Assembly (NCBI GenBank): GCA_018136815.1
Contig: CM030932.1
Span: 8,757,628-8,821,627, forward strand
Origin: Isochrysis galbana
Lineage: Eukaryota; Haptophyta; Isochrysidales; Isochrysidaceae
Reading direction: 5' to 3'
DNA length: 64,000 nt
Each line of letters opens with the position of its first letter. Positions within the stretch are counted from its first letter, which is position 1. Made by a program: the position numbers and the translations under genes. This document shows, one piece after another, positions 1 to 10,425 of the stretch. Under the pieces are notes generated by a model that was given only the letters and a program-made list of their open reading frames with translations, made no database searches and had not been told where the DNA came from.

Positions 1-1574
1 GTCTACCATCGAGTGCTAGGGACGAAGAGAGAGACGGAGGTTCGGAGGCTCGCAACGCGCGGCGTTGGAGGGTAGGGCCGAGGCTAGCTAGCGAGCTAGA
101 GGAAGAGAGAGAATGAGAATGAGAGCTTCTTAGGTCCAAGGTAGACACGAGAGACTACATACAACGCAGGGACCCAAAAAGATCCCCCGACACGCAGACA
201 CACACGAACTAATCCAAACAGGGCGAAAACTAACCACACTCAGGACGGACTGTCAAGCGTCGGCACCAAGGCAACTCATCGGCGCACAGACATGCGACAG
301 AGAGGTCGGAACAACGAGGGCAGACCTCGCTGGGGAGCTACCGCCGATACACGAAGAGAAGACAGAAGACTACAACCGATGCATGAGGAGAAGACAAAAG
401 ACAGTCATGGAACGTTTGATGACATCGAAAGAAAGTAAGAGAAGGGGTAGAATGTCGCCGACGAGACCTTGAGGCTTAAAATAACCCACAGGTTAGAAGT
501 AAAAGTCTGTCATCGTATGGAATACGACAGTTGACTGCTGCAGGGCCTGCCTTACCGAGCTGAATCGTCCCGTGAGCACGGATATGGCGACCTCCCGCGA
601 TGCTTGCTCCTTCTTGCTTGGTGGTGCGTACGTGTCTGTGGCTGTGTGGTCGGGTGTGGTCGCCTCTTGAGCTGCCTCCAAGGGCGGAGCTTCCGACATG
701 TCTTGACAGATAAAGGCGGGAAACTCTGCCCTTTGTCTTTTCAATATATATACGATATATCTCAATATCAATACAGTATACACGAGGGCTCTTCGCTGGA
801 ATCGCGTTCGGGCGACAAGCTCGCGGCATTCACTTAAACAGCACGATTTATCCAATATCGCGGGGTTTGCACAACGTGTCGAGATGAAGCGGAGCGGAGG
901 GGACGGGAAGGGCGATCTCGCCCTCGCCAGGGGGAGGGGGGCTGAGCGGAGGGGCGGGGAAGAGAGCGGAACGCCAGACTTTACCAATGTCAGATTTTTG
1001 GCAACGAGGGGTAGCTCCTATCGGTCCCTCCTCCCAGCGTGTATTTCTATCTGAGAGCTCATAACATTAACATTGGCGAAATCTGAGAGCTCATTGGCGA
1101 AATCTATCTGAGAGCTAATTCGGGGGAGGGTGCGGGAGCTGCTGCTGGGCGGGCGGGGGGCGGGGGAGCGAGCGAGCGGACGAGCGGGAGAGCGAGCCGC
1201 ACTATTACTTCTCTACTGGTAGTACTTCATACCTCTCGCGGGGGCGCTGCTGCCCCCTCCCACACCCACCCACTCTCGCTCGTATCTCTAAGGCTTCTTC
1301 ACTCTCTTTCTTCTCTCGCCCCTCGCCCGCTAGCTCCTCTTCCTGCGCTCGCGCCCTCTCTTTCTATCGCTCCTCTCTCCCGCCTCGCCTCTCCCCCTAT
1401 TCCCCCGTCTCTACCTCCCTCTCGCACACCCTCTCCTCCTCCCAGTCCCTTCCCTGCCTCTCTCCCCCTCGCTCTCGCTCTCCTTCTCTTTCCCTCCATT
1501 CCCTTCTCCCCTGGCCGCAAAAGAGCTCCCACAGAGGTTCTGGAGGCGGCAGTGAGTGAGCGGAGCTCTGCCAG
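1..1574. other. no gene recognised; CT-rich leader before first gene
   Basis: I see no convincing coding sequence here. Positions 1130-1200 are very G-rich, and about 1290-1510 is a long CT-rich tract on the plus strand that ends just before the ATG at 1575. The tract probably belongs to the promoter or 5' leader of that gene. Short open frames in this stretch are low-complexity shadows of the tract. Confidence 0.5.
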
Positions 1575-3513
1575 ATGTGTCGCCCGATCTTCGTCGCCGC
1601 CACGCGGCAGAACGTTGGTAAGACAACTGTAAGCCTAGCGCTCATGAGTGGGCTACGCAAGCGCTTCGGAAAGGTCGGCTTCATTAAGCCGGTTGGCCAG
1701 CAGCACGTGCCCGTCCGAACATCCGACGGGAAGGAGATCCGAGTCGACAAGGACGTTGTTGTGATGAAAGAATACTTTGGGCTCGACCACATGTCATACG
1801 AACACATGAGCCCGGTGAGGCATAGACGCGAACGCGAGCGATGGCGCTGCTGCCTGTGGAATAGGCCCACCCTCTCTGGATGCTATGGACTACGGAAGGA
1901 CGGCAACCACCGTATCTATTGCAGGTGCTTGTACCCAAGGGCTACACTAAGGACTTTATCGACGGCAAGGTTGACCGGCAGTCGCAGGTGGATAGAATAC
2001 GCGAGTCTTTTGCCGAGATCGAGAAACGGTCCGAGGTGACACTGGTAGAAGGGACAGGGCACGTCGGCGTTGGGTCCATCATCGACATGTCTAATGCGCA
2101 AACGGCCGCGCTCCTCGGCGCAGATGTGGTTCTCGTCGCCAACGGTGGGCTCGGATCAGCATTTGACGAGCTTGAAGTGCGTAGGATGCATCACTTCATG
2201 GAGAGCCACGTGGTCAGAACAGGGAAAATAGGGTGCTGCGATTATCCCTCACCTTGATAGCGTGACCATGGGTCATGAGGCCCAGAGCGCGCGCCTCGGA
2301 GGTCTCGATGTGTATGGTGTGCTTCATGTGCCTTGCACCGTAGCCTAATCATGGAACACCTGCTTCAAAGATCAATCGCATGTCTCTCCACGCGCATTTG
2401 TCGAGGTGAATCGAGTTATGTGCGAGAAGTACGGCGCGCGGGTACGTGGTGTCATCATCAACAAGGTGCGACCGGAAAAGCTCGACATGGTTAGGGACTA
2501 CTTTGGCCGCGCCGTTGAGGACAGGTATCTAGGGCTCCTACTGCAGATGCAAGTGCTTCCTGCTTGTGATGCGGAAAAGTTGCAGGACTGAGCCAAATTC
2601 TAACTCATTCCTTCAGATGGGGGGTGCCCTTGCTTGGCGTGATCGACTATTTGCCATTGCTGTCGAAGCCTTGCCTGAGCGACATCGAGCACGTGCTTGG
2701 TGCTCAGCTCATTTCGGGCGTGCATTGTCGCCCGCTGCACTATTCGACAGGTGCATGCCGGCGAGGGCGAGGAATATCACCGTCAATGTGCAGCTGCGTG
2801 CTGGCCAGTTGAGAGCGCTCCTCTTATCCTGCTCGTACTCTATGGCTACACCGAATCCCCTCACTCAAAAGCGCTGCTCCTCCAATGCTGTTGCTCACAG
2901 AGGACGTCGAGGTGGTGACCACTGCACCTCGTCGGTTTCTACGCAAGCTCCGTCACAACTATGATCAGGGCATGCGTCGGCCGATCTATCTCACACACTG
3001 CACTCGAGACGACGTGGTGCTCGCATACCTTGCATTTTATCAGCGTGTCAAACATGGCCGGTGGGAAGCGGCAAAGTCGTCTATTGCTGACCAAGCCATT
3101 GCACACGAGCGTGACGAGGCCTGGCTCGGCTCCCTCATCCTTTGCACCGGCGATGCGGGTCGTCCCTCGTGCGCAAGCAACGATGACTCCGCGCCTTTAC
3201 CTTACGTCTTGGACCTTACCGAGTCATATGGCGCCCCAGTGATGCTCACGACGCTGGGAACGATTCCTGCATACAAAGCTATCCAGGTATGTCAAACATT
3301 CTAACAGGGCTATTGGGGCCCATTGCTATTGCCGGGCCGGCATCTCACTCTTCAAGCAGTGCCGACAATGGATCCCTGCCCTCTGAAACCTCCGCTATGC
3401 AGGCGTGCTCAGCAAAGCTACATGCAAGTGATGCCCAACGTGTTGCGAACGCTGTGGCTCATTATGAGCCGAGGATCGACTTCGATAAACTACTCTCATC
3501 TAGAAGCAAATAG
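1575..3513 (+). CDS. BioD-like P-loop / DRTGG domain protein (phosphotransacetylase N-terminal-like)
   Basis: Multi-exon gene. Exons that join in frame are 1575-1814, 1925-2176, 2406-2524, 2617-2719, 2901-3286 and 3403-3513, all with GT..AG ends. A very short exon between 2720 and 2900 is needed to keep frame and is not resolved. Residues 7-17 (AATRQNVGKTT) form a Walker A loop of the dethiobiotin-synthetase-like fold, followed by VEGTGHVGVGS and VRGVIINKV. The last two exons match the DRTGG-type domain (THCTRDDVVLAYLAF, LPYVLDLTESYGAPVMLTTL, and an end KLHASDAQRV...HYEPRIDFDKLL). In bacteria this pair of domains sits in front of the phosphate acetyltransferase catalytic domain, which is absent here. 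The role is therefore probably regulatory or nucleotide binding; the exact function is unknown. A CT-rich tract lies just upstream of the start. Confidence 0.85.
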
Positions 3514-3924
3514 CCTACCCGCGTGTGGCTGGGAGGAATTTCACTACGAATAAATTTGCATGCCATACCGATGGGCCGTAGTGTTGCGGGTGCGAGGGCT
3601 GAGAGTGATGGTGCATATTGCACAGAGGGTGGTTCTCTGTACATTGATTTCGCCGATAGGGGTTGGACTGCGCGGTGGATATCAGGAAGGGAATTTGTGG
3701 ATGTGGAAGATGTGCATTGCGGAGTTGCACCCGTCCCCCCAGACTATATATAAAATATAATTCTACTACTCAGAATAAATACCACCTCCGTTCCAAAACT
3801 GATTTTTTTCAGTTTTCTTTGCACAGCTCCCCAAAACTTAAAATTAATAAACCGCAACTTCAATGGGGGGGTGTTGTACTGGTATCCAGTAGTGGACCAG
3901 AGGGATTGCAAAAAGGACTTAAAA
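3514..3924. other. intergenic, AT-richer; nothing recognised
   Basis: This is the 3' side of the BioD-like gene. An AT-rich stretch at 3745-3860 contains runs of T and A, and the sequence ends in an A-run that leads into a repeat element. No gene is supported. Confidence 0.4.
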
Positions 3925-4116
3925 AAACCTTTTAATGTTCGCACCTCGCGCGCGGCCATGGGGTTAGCTATTGTAGCCACGCCCATTTCCCTTCCTCTGA
4001 GGATTCCTCTCCCTCAGTTCCCGCCTTGCGGCTCCTCCCCTCGTGCTCTACATAGGGGCTCAGGTTGTGGGGGGGGCTGGGTTGGGCGGGGTGCACCAGC
4101 CCCCAGTGGTCTGTTC

Positions 4117-4509
4117 TCACCTTCCTCCTGTGCCTCTAGGTGGCCCGTTTCTCTCTGGTGTGATGCGGGTGTCGCGTTGTTGGTAGGTTGTGGATATTCG
4201 TGGCGCCATGGTCTTCTCGGTGGCAGCAGAGCTGCCACACCCCATGGGGAGTCCTTGAGTGGGTGGCTGCCCGGCGGCGCTGGCGTTCTGAGCCTGAGTC
4301 AGGTTCTGCTTGTCAGCAGGGAACAGGACTTTGCCTGCTCCCTGCTTCTGTGGCTGCCTGGGAGGCGAGGGTGGCGGCGCCATCTCGACGTCGTTGTCAG
4401 GCGGTGCTGAGGCCTGCGAGCGCTTCGGCTCCGGCGGCTTGGGGCGGCCCCGTTGGGGCGTCGTGACGGCGGGGGGCTGGGAGAGGGGAGCGGTCGGCGC
4501 GCGCTCCAT
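4117..4509 (-). CDS. LINE-family ORF1 (copy A), proline-rich
   Basis: The reading frame starts MERAPTAP at 4509. It shares with the copy at 13290 the blocks QPPAVTTP, GRPKPPEPKRSQA, DNDVEM, PPSPP and LFPAD in the same order. It is rich in Pro, Ala and Gln and has a basic KPPEPKR segment. I recognise no fold. Position after a conserved 5' leader and hairpin, and conservation of the peptide between copies, suggest the first ORF of a non-LTR retrotransposon, whose usual role is to bind element RNA. The 3' end runs into the opposing leader, so this copy is truncated. Confidence 0.6.
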   Translation of the reverse strand: MERAPTAPLSQPPAVTTPQRGRPKPPEPKRSQASAPPDNDVEMAPPPSPPRQPQKQGAGKVLFPADKQNLTQAQNASAAGQPPTQGLPMGCGSSAATEKTMAPRISTTYQQRDTRITPERNGPPRGTGGR

Positions 4510-4513
4510 CGCT

Positions 4514-4533
4514 AAAACTATAACAATAGTTTT
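4514..4533 (-). promoter_or_regulatory. stem-loop just before ORF1 start (copy A)
   Basis: On the minus strand the 8-nt arm AAAACTAT, loop TGTT and arm ATAGTTTT form a perfect stem ending 4 nt before the ATG at 4509. The same position carries a hairpin in the other ORF1 copies. Confidence 0.7.
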
Positions 4534-4660
4534 TCGACCTGGCCCTACTGAGTAGAGCACGCACGAGGGGAGTTGCCGCAAGGCGGGAAGTGAGGGAGAG
4601 GAAGGGAAATGGGCGTGGCTACAGTAGTTATCCCCATACCCACGCGCGAGGCGTTTTTTT

Positions 4661-5188
4661 TCACTACCGGAATGTGCGACGTGCGACCCTCGAGATCGAG
4701 CGTGCGACCCAACAGGGACCTCCTACATCCCTCGCGAGTCGCGAGACCCCTCGACCCCTGAGCTTGGGCTCCTCACCAGCTGGCAACCATTGCGAGGCCG
4801 ACAGCCGGCGATCGGTCGACGCGGAACCTCCGCGTTTCTTATGGGGATTCGCCCGACGATTCACTGCTTTGATTGCCTCTCACGCGCGCGATCCTCCCAT
4901 TCTCCCAAAATAGACTTCCATGGGCCGGGCAAGGCGGAAGGCGGGGGAGTCACTCACCGACGCCATGGATTTTCGTGGGGTAGAGGGGGTTCGCGGGGGG
5001 GGGGGGAGGGGGGCAGGTAAGGTAAGGGGGTCCCTGGGGAATCCTTGGACACCCAGGAGCCAGGAGGGGTGGAGCAAATAGTGGCGTTAAAAAGCGTGAG
5101 TGACTGGGCTACCTGAGGGCGATCGACGGCCGCCCCCAGAGGTGAGTTGGAGCCCGGTTGGAAGGGCACGAGGCGCCTACCCCATGTG
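4661..5188 (-). mobile_element. repeat-derived region following a hairpin module (minus)
   Basis: On the minus strand this follows the hairpin at 5189-5208, with CATGGGG and an AGGCGCCT palindrome, as at 57290-57372. The rest is G-rich and has no gene. Its far end is not clear; 4661-4900 may be ordinary intergenic DNA. Confidence 0.4.
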
Positions 5189-5208
5189 AACTAAGTATAA
5201 ATTTAGTT
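5189..5208 (-). repeat. 5' stem-loop of hairpin-element family
   Basis: On the minus strand the arms are AACTAAAT and ACTTAGTT around loop TTAT, with one mismatch. It matches the opening stem of the elements at 34550, 47560 and 56226. Confidence 0.6.
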
Positions 5209-5410
5209 GAGATTGCTCGAGCGTAACCCTCGATCTCTCGATTGACCCAGAAAGAAAGCTCGCTCGAAGGTCGCCGGAGGAGCGATTCCGTCGTCTTGTC
5301 CCCAACCCATCCCGCCCCGGCCAAGCCCCCCTTCCTCCCCTTGCGCATCCTCTTGAACTCTTGGACTGTGAACCACTTTCAAGCCCTACACATGCCGGTT
5401 TGAAAGTGGC

Positions 5411-7055
5411 TCATTCAAGCTCTTGTGACACCGCACAAAGCGTATTGTGCTCGACACAAGTACGCTGCATAGATGTTGGTGGTACTGAGGGAGTGGCCGA
5501 ACCACCCGGGACATCTCGATGACGGCCACTCGTGACGATTGCTAGGTTGCGGTCGGAAGCGGATCTATCGAAGGCTGCAATAATTGAGGCTTCATGGCCG
5601 TAATCGCGCAGCGCAAGTGTCCTGTCGAGGAGGACAAGAAGCTCAATTAGCTCACCTTGTACGCACTCGAGGAGGGAGAGACGTCTTTGAGTCTCGAACT
5701 CCATGTCTGCCTCCCTAACAATGGATTCGAGCTCTTCATCGCTCGCAGGAGGCAATCGTCGACGTGACAACGACGCGTCCGCAAGAATACGAAGCCCACG
5801 AGTGGCCAGAATACGCTGCGAGAAGAATGAGACGTGAACAAGTCAGAGGAGTGCATGGCTGTCAGCACACATGTGGAGGTATCTCAATAAGCCAATTTCG
5901 GTGAGTGTAGACATACTCCAATGCGTGGTGGACTTTGTGTGGCAAGGGTTCTAGAGACACGGCATGTGCACACCCCGGATGTCCGCATGCAGCTCAATGG
6001 GATAGGCAATGCATGATTAAGACGACGGGTACATGAGCTTCCATCAACAAGCTTACCCGAAGTCCATCCATTTCGTTTCCATCCACAAGCTTCTCCTCGG
6101 GCACACCGCGAGCTCTCAACAGCGCCCGAAGCGCGTGGCGGTTACGCCGCGGCCCCACAGTGGCCGATGCATCGAGCGCCATCGATGCCTTCTTCAATGC
6201 TGCGCACGGGATCGTCAGCCCCAATTCGCGCCCGCGCACTGAGCGCGGAGGACGGGGTGCCCCTCCTTGTTTGTGTAGACAACAAGGCACCATGATCAAC
6301 GACACGTCTGCGCATGGCGCGACGGCCTCTACAAGCCGTTCACCCAGCAATCCACAAGGATGCAGCCCGACTAGAAGGTCGCCTTTGCGGAGTATCGGCC
6401 CCAGCTTCCCAGCAAAGACATCAATCGCCTCGAACTCAACAGAGGGGTAAAGTTCACGAGCGGACTTCAGGAGGTCGCCATTGCGATCTATTCCGAGTGC
6501 ATTCACGCCGAGGACGGCCTGAAGCTCTGCGAGCAGATGACCTCGCCCACAGCCAACATCGACAATTCTTTGCACGCCTTCCTTCGATGACATCCTGGAA
6601 GCAGTAACTTGCGCCAGCGCCCGCACTTGTGCAGCCTTGCTCTGTGTCACCTTGCGTGGCAAGAGGGGCCCCTTCTTGCGGCTGGTGCGGCTTGCGGCCA
6701 TCGACGCGTACTTAGAGGAGCCCGTGATGTCAGGACGTCGTCCACGTAGCTCGACAGACGCTCTTCGAACAGATTCGCAAAGCGCACGCAGCGTGGCTGG
6801 CATGCATTCATTCCATGCAGTGGTATAGTGGTGAAGCCCGCGCCTCTCGCACTCGCAGAGCGTAGGCTCGTCGAGGCCGAGGAGGAAGTCGCGCCAGCCG
6901 GCAGGATTTGGCCATCCCGGCACGCTGGCTCGGCCGCAGAGCAGCTCGTCCGGCTTTGCGTGCTGTGCGAGGTCGTCGAACAGCATCACGTCCACCGCGT
7001 CCTCGTGTCCCACCATCGCATCCGCGCACCCAGCTCGCGAACCAACGGCCTCCAT
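5411..7055 (-). CDS. SAM-dependent methyltransferase, METTL25 / TRM13-like (Methyltransf_32 type)
   Basis: Two exons, 7055-6057 and 5815-5411, joined in phase 0 by a GTAAGC...CGCAG intron (6056-5816). Motif I is VDVGCGRGHLLAEL, followed by LGIDRNG, GLHPCGLLGERLVEA and MVPCCLHKQ. The paired Cys block after the GLHPCG motif is typical of the METTL25, RRNAD1, GSTCD and TRM13 group. The second exon supplies the family's conserved C-terminus (LIELLVLLDRTLALRDYGHEASIIAAFDRSASDRNLAIV), which supports the splice. The N-terminus (residues 40-110, GWPNPAGWRDFLLGL) is a lineage-type extension. Members act on RNA or protein; the substrate here is unknown. The intron-containing C-terminus would be missed by a single-ORF call, which would stop at 5994. 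Confidence 0.85.
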
Positions 7056-7666
7056 TCACGGGAACAGGTCGTAAATGAAGAATGTGGAGTAGCCGTTAGA
7101 ATTTGTAGTCTTGTAACTAACTGTAACTGGTAAGAGGTCTTGTTGGCTAGCATCCTTAACCACATACACCGGACGAGCCATGCACCATCCACCAACCGCG
7201 CACACCCCCACCGCGGGGTAGGGGCTCCGTTGCCGATGAGGCACGGTCCCTCAGCACTAGTATTAAACTAGGACAACAAGAACACTTTGACTTTGACACT
7301 CCCCCATCCCCCATCCCCCATCGCCGTCGCCGAAGGCGAATCCCTCTTTCCCATCCGACGGGGACTATTATGCTGAATCCTGCGGTCTTGCGGACTGCCG
7401 TGCCGACCGCCGATTCTTCACCTAACTGTCCGGACGGGTGTGGCTGCCCTTTCGTTTAGCTGTTTCGTCTTTGCTTCTCCCTTGCGTGGTTTTGTTTCGC
7501 TCATTGCTCTCTCGCATGGAAGCTCGATTCTAGCAAGGGGGTGTCGCATCCGCGATCGACCTTTTTGTTTTAGAAGTTGTTTGCGTTTCTATGTTCCCTC
7601 CTTGCAGGCTAGCCACTAGTCACCGTCGCAGGGTCCTACATTCTACATTCGTCCATTCGCCCTCAA
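7056..7666. other. intergenic, nothing recognised
   Basis: This is the region upstream of the methyltransferase start. It contains a short direct repeat of ccccatccccc at about 7303-7321. No gene, RNA gene or mobile end is evident before the hairpin at 7667. Confidence 0.4.
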
Positions 7667-8030
7667 CCTACTTTTATAAGTGGGGGACAATGGGGGCCTC
7701 GCGCCCCCCTCACACCATCGCGGACACCCCCCGGGGTGGGCCCGTACAATCAACCCCAGCCCCTGCCCTTTGGCAGGGGCAGGGCATCTGGCCCAGACCC
7801 TTCGGGAGCGCGGCCCGCGAGCCGCACTCCCACGCCCGCGCCGGGCCTGCCCTCGAGCTGACTCCCCCTCTGTCCCTGGTCGCCAGGCATACAGGTGTCT
7901 CTGGGCGGCTCCCATGGCCAGCGAGGCGAGCGTGGAAGAGGCAGGGGGGGCCAGGGGCTGAGCCCCAGCCTCCACTGCCCCCTGAGCTGCCCTTGCTGGC
8001 CCCCTGGGAGCCATGAGCGTCTCGTCCTAC
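7667..8030 (+). mobile_element. hairpin-element family, variant II'
   Basis: It opens with arms CCTACTT and AAGTGGG (one T:G pair) around loop TTAT, then ATGGGGGCCTCGCGCCCCCC, which forms a second hairpin. The following sequence (ccagaccc, gagccgcactcccacgcccgcg, ggcctgccctcgagctgactcccc, ctggtcgccaggca) is repeated inverted at 35874-35560. No protein is evident. The right end runs into the GAG-rich repeat at 8060. Confidence 0.6.
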
Positions 8031-8059
8031 CCGTCCCCGGTTCCCGAGGATCACGCCGG

Positions 8060-8430
8060 CGGCGGCGGTAGCGGCGGCGAGGGAGGTGGCGAGGGAGGCG
8101 GCGAGGGAGGCGGAGAGGGAGGCGGCGAGGGAGGCGGCGAGGGAGGCGGAGAGGGAGGCGGCGAGGGAGGCGGAGAGGGAGGCGGCGAGGGAGGCGGCGA
8201 GGGAGGCGGCGAGGGAGGCGGCGAGGGAGGAGGAGGCGAGGGAGGAGGAGGCGAGGGAGGAGGAGGCGAGGGAGGAGGAGGCGAGGGAGGAGGAGGCGAG
8301 GGAGGAGGAGGAGGCGAGGGAGGAGGAGGAGGAGGAGGAGGAGGAGGCGAGGGAGGAGAAGGCGAGGGAGGAGAAGGCGAGGGAGTAAGAGGCGAGGGAG
8401 GAGAAGGCGAGGAAGGAGGCGAAGTGGGGG
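8060..8430. repeat. GGCGAGGGA tandem repeat
   Basis: A 12-nt unit related to ggcgagggaggc repeats about 13 times (8079-8230). It then drifts to a 15-nt form with aggagga and to gaagg variants. Frames across it give Gly/Glu or Pro/Ser strings and are not real proteins. It is interrupted by the gap at 8532. Confidence 0.9.
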
Positions 8431-8531
8431 GTGGTGAAGGTGGTGGCAGCGTGGGGGGAATAGAGGGTGATGGAGAGGGAGTGGAGGGTAGTGATGGAAA
8501 GGGATAAATCGATGGTGGGGGCGACGAGGGA

Positions 8532-8631
8532 NNNNNNNNNNNNNNNNNNNNNNNNNNNNNNNNNNNNNNNNNNNNNNNNNNNNNNNNNNNNNNNNNNNNN
8601 NNNNNNNNNNNNNNNNNNNNNNNNNNNNNNN
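8532..8631. other. assembly gap (100 N)
   Basis: One hundred N bases lie within GA-rich low-complexity DNA. The round number suggests a gap of unknown true length. Confidence 0.98.
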
Positions 8632-8759
8632 TAGGGAGAAGGGGGCGGGGGGCGGGGGGGGGTAGTATAAGTAGTAAGGGCGGGAGGCGGGAGAGGGGAG
8701 AGCGTAAAGGGCGGGAGAGGGGGGGGAAGAAAGGGCGGAAGAGGAGGGGTAGTAAAGGC

Positions 8760-8950
8760 GGGAGAGGGGGGACAACACCACGACGGTTGCGACGACCATG
8801 GTGGCGACGACCACCGCGAGGGCAATCAAGAGTCGTTTCGACGACATGTCTACCCGTATCTCCCCCCTCGCACCGCTCCTTCTTGGTATACATTCGGGCT
8901 AGGACAAGTAGGCGCCTCCTTGGGTCGGCGAAGGATGCATGTGGTGCCTT
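8760..8950 (-). pseudogene. 5' fragment of the triple-knottin gene (copy of 20704)
   Basis: On the minus strand the ATG at 8847 begins MSSKRLLIALAVVVATMVVATVVVL. This matches the membrane-anchor start of the gene at 20704. The match continues upstream into the leader (gcgcctac, tcctagcccgaat, tataccaaga, ggagcggtgcgagggg, atacgggta). After about 27 residues the copy breaks off into GA-rich repeat, so all cysteine modules are missing. The shared leader shows that promoter and start were duplicated together. Confidence 0.8.
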
Positions 8951-9457
8951 TTTCGCATTGGAGCGACGACATTCCACCTTCCTACTCGCGCCCGCGAAAG
9001 GAGCGTTCGCGGTTGCTTCGGCGAAGGGCTTGGTGCGCGTGAACCCGCTGTCGGGTGGGCGCTCGGGCGAGTTGTGCGACTTTTGGCGTCTACCAGGCCC
9101 TCTCGGGACGCGCCCTCATGCTGCCGAGCCAAGTCGCGTACGTGGTGCTGTTCGTCCTCTCCTTCGGGGTGCTCGCGGGGGGGGGGGCTCATGGTAGGGT
9201 GAGACTCCCCGCGGGGGAGGGGAAGAAAGAAGAAACCGGAGGGAAGGAGACCAAATGAAGGCAAGCCGCCTGGGTGCTCTCTGTGGAAGATTGATGGTTG
9301 TGAAGTGCCCTCCCATGTTCCATGTTGGTTGCACGGTTGCACTGATGGTAGAGGTTTCCACCATGAGGAGGGCAGCTGAGCTGCCCTCCCACATGAGGTG
9401 CTCTTGGGGTGGGAGGGTTTCCCACTGTTGGAGGGGGTCTCAAAGACCCCCTGCATG

Positions 9458-9667
9458 TTACGCGTTACGCAGAGCCATGGTGGCAACCGGTTCGGTGCCA
9501 GTGCTCGCCATCCCGCGCGCTTGCGCTTGCGCGGGTGTGGTTTGGATGGGTTGGATGGGCTCTGAGAGGGCTTTCTGACGAGCCGCCTCGGGCGGCATGG
9601 GGCGTCCCAGGTGGGGCGCGGTGGCGAGGGTCGCCTGGGGCTCGGGAGCGGTCGCGGCACGCTCCAT
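9458..9667 (-). CDS. LINE-family ORF1 fragment (copy B)
   Basis: It starts MERAATAPEPQ and keeps the family order (TAPHLGRPMPPEA corresponds to TTPxRGRxKPPEP of copies A and C). A stop follows at codon 70, and the family-related sequence continues in another frame (HAGGLGD), so the copy is broken. Its start is preceded by the usual stem-loop. Confidence 0.5.
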   Translation of the reverse strand: MERAATAPEPQATLATAPHLGRPMPPEAARQKALSEPIQPIQTTPAQAQARGMASTGTEPVATMALRNA

Positions 9668-9673
9668 AGTTCA

Positions 9674-9689
9674 AACTATAACAATAGTT
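9674..9689 (-). promoter_or_regulatory. stem-loop just before ORF1 start (copy B)
   Basis: On the minus strand the arms AACTAT and ATAGTT enclose loop TGTT, six nt before the ATG. Confidence 0.6.
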
Positions 9690-9699
9690 GTGCATATTC

Positions 9700-9965
9700 C
9701 TCATTAGATTCCGCCTAATATACCCATTTCCAGTAGCATATCCTAAGATCTCGTGATAAAACCTCAATCTTGACTTAGTGAATTTTCACCCTTAGAAGTT
9801 AAAAGCCCTGTTTGACCGCCCTACAATTCTGAGATGGTCATTTTTTTACCCCTAACAAAAAACACTGTTTGACCGCCCTACTTTCAGACCCCAGTGTTGG
9901 CACGGAGGTAGTATTATTATAGGCTTATGAGCTACTCCCTAGACCTTAGTACAAAACTTAGTCGT
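9700..9965 (-). repeat. dispersed repeat with TAGGGCGGTCAAA motif, two units
   Basis: Read on the minus strand, tagggcggtcaaaca occurs twice, 59 nt apart, each followed by an AGGGGT/AGGGTG-A-rich block. The outer part (ttttatc...gatct..ggtatgctactggaaatgggtatat) is also at 30915-31055. Related copies start at 19977, 50679 and 63081. The TA at the edge recalls Tc1/mariner-type ends, but I could not pair two ends. Confidence 0.55.
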
Positions 9966-10261
9966 ACGCGTTCTGTTGGTTGAGGGGGGGGATTGCGCGC
10001 CCCCCGCACGTCGTTTGAAAAGCGAGCGAGAGGCCGGCGCAGGGAGCGCGCGGGGGAGAGGGGGGCGTTAGGAGAAAAGGGGGGCGGTGTGGGGAAAGAA
10101 ACCGGCGAGAGAAGGGAGAGGAGCTTGCGGGCGAGCGGCGTTGGCGCGAGAACCGAGGAGAGAAAGAGGACGGGGTGCGGGAGGAAAGGCGGAGAGGCAG
10201 CGCGAAGCTGCACACTCTGCGAATTGGACAGAATTCTCATTCGTGTAAATGCGCGTGGATC

Positions 10262-10309
10262 TTACGGAACGACTCGAGTCTCTCTCTCTCCCTCCCCCCT
10301 CTCTCTCTG

Positions 10310-10383
<74 letters not shown>

Positions 10384-10425
10384 ACTAGAGATGTCCTTCC
10401 CTGCTCTCTCTCTCTCTCCGAAAAA
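10262..10425. repeat. (CT)n microsatellite
   Basis: Near-continuous CT dinucleotides with few interruptions lie about 380-540 nt upstream of the phosphatase start. A GA-rich tract (10680-10800) follows nearer the ATG. Confidence 0.95.

Larger units (their letters stand above)
3925..4660. mobile_element. LINE-family fragment with two 5' ends facing each other
   Basis: On the plus strand 3930-4120 carries the family 5' leader (ttttaat...gtagccacgccc...ttcccgccttgcgg...ctctac). On the minus strand about 4660-4513 carries the same leader (gtagccacgccc...cccgccttgcggcaactcccctcgtgc), followed by the hairpin and ORF1. The two copies of the leader therefore point toward each other with ORF1 in between. 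Inverted 5' ends of this kind are known from twin-primed LINE insertions; two independent insertions are the alternative. The same leader is seen at 45286-45480 and 55945. Confidence 0.7.
8951..9700 (-). mobile_element. LINE-family copy B (minus)
   Basis: Read on the minus strand: hairpin at 9674-9689, ORF1 start at 9667, then a hairpin-rich stretch to about 9255 that matches 14440-14640 on the plus strand (ggagggcagctcagctgccctcc, gaccccctccaacagtgggaaac). The segment 9060-9275 is also found at 29330-29515. The copy is eroded by stops and frameshifts. Confidence 0.65.

Noticed and set aside
7710-8977. Very long open frames rich in Gly, Glu, Pro or Ser across 8.0-8.9 kb
   Set aside because: They are translations of the GGCGAGGGA repeat and of N bases, open in several frames on both strands.
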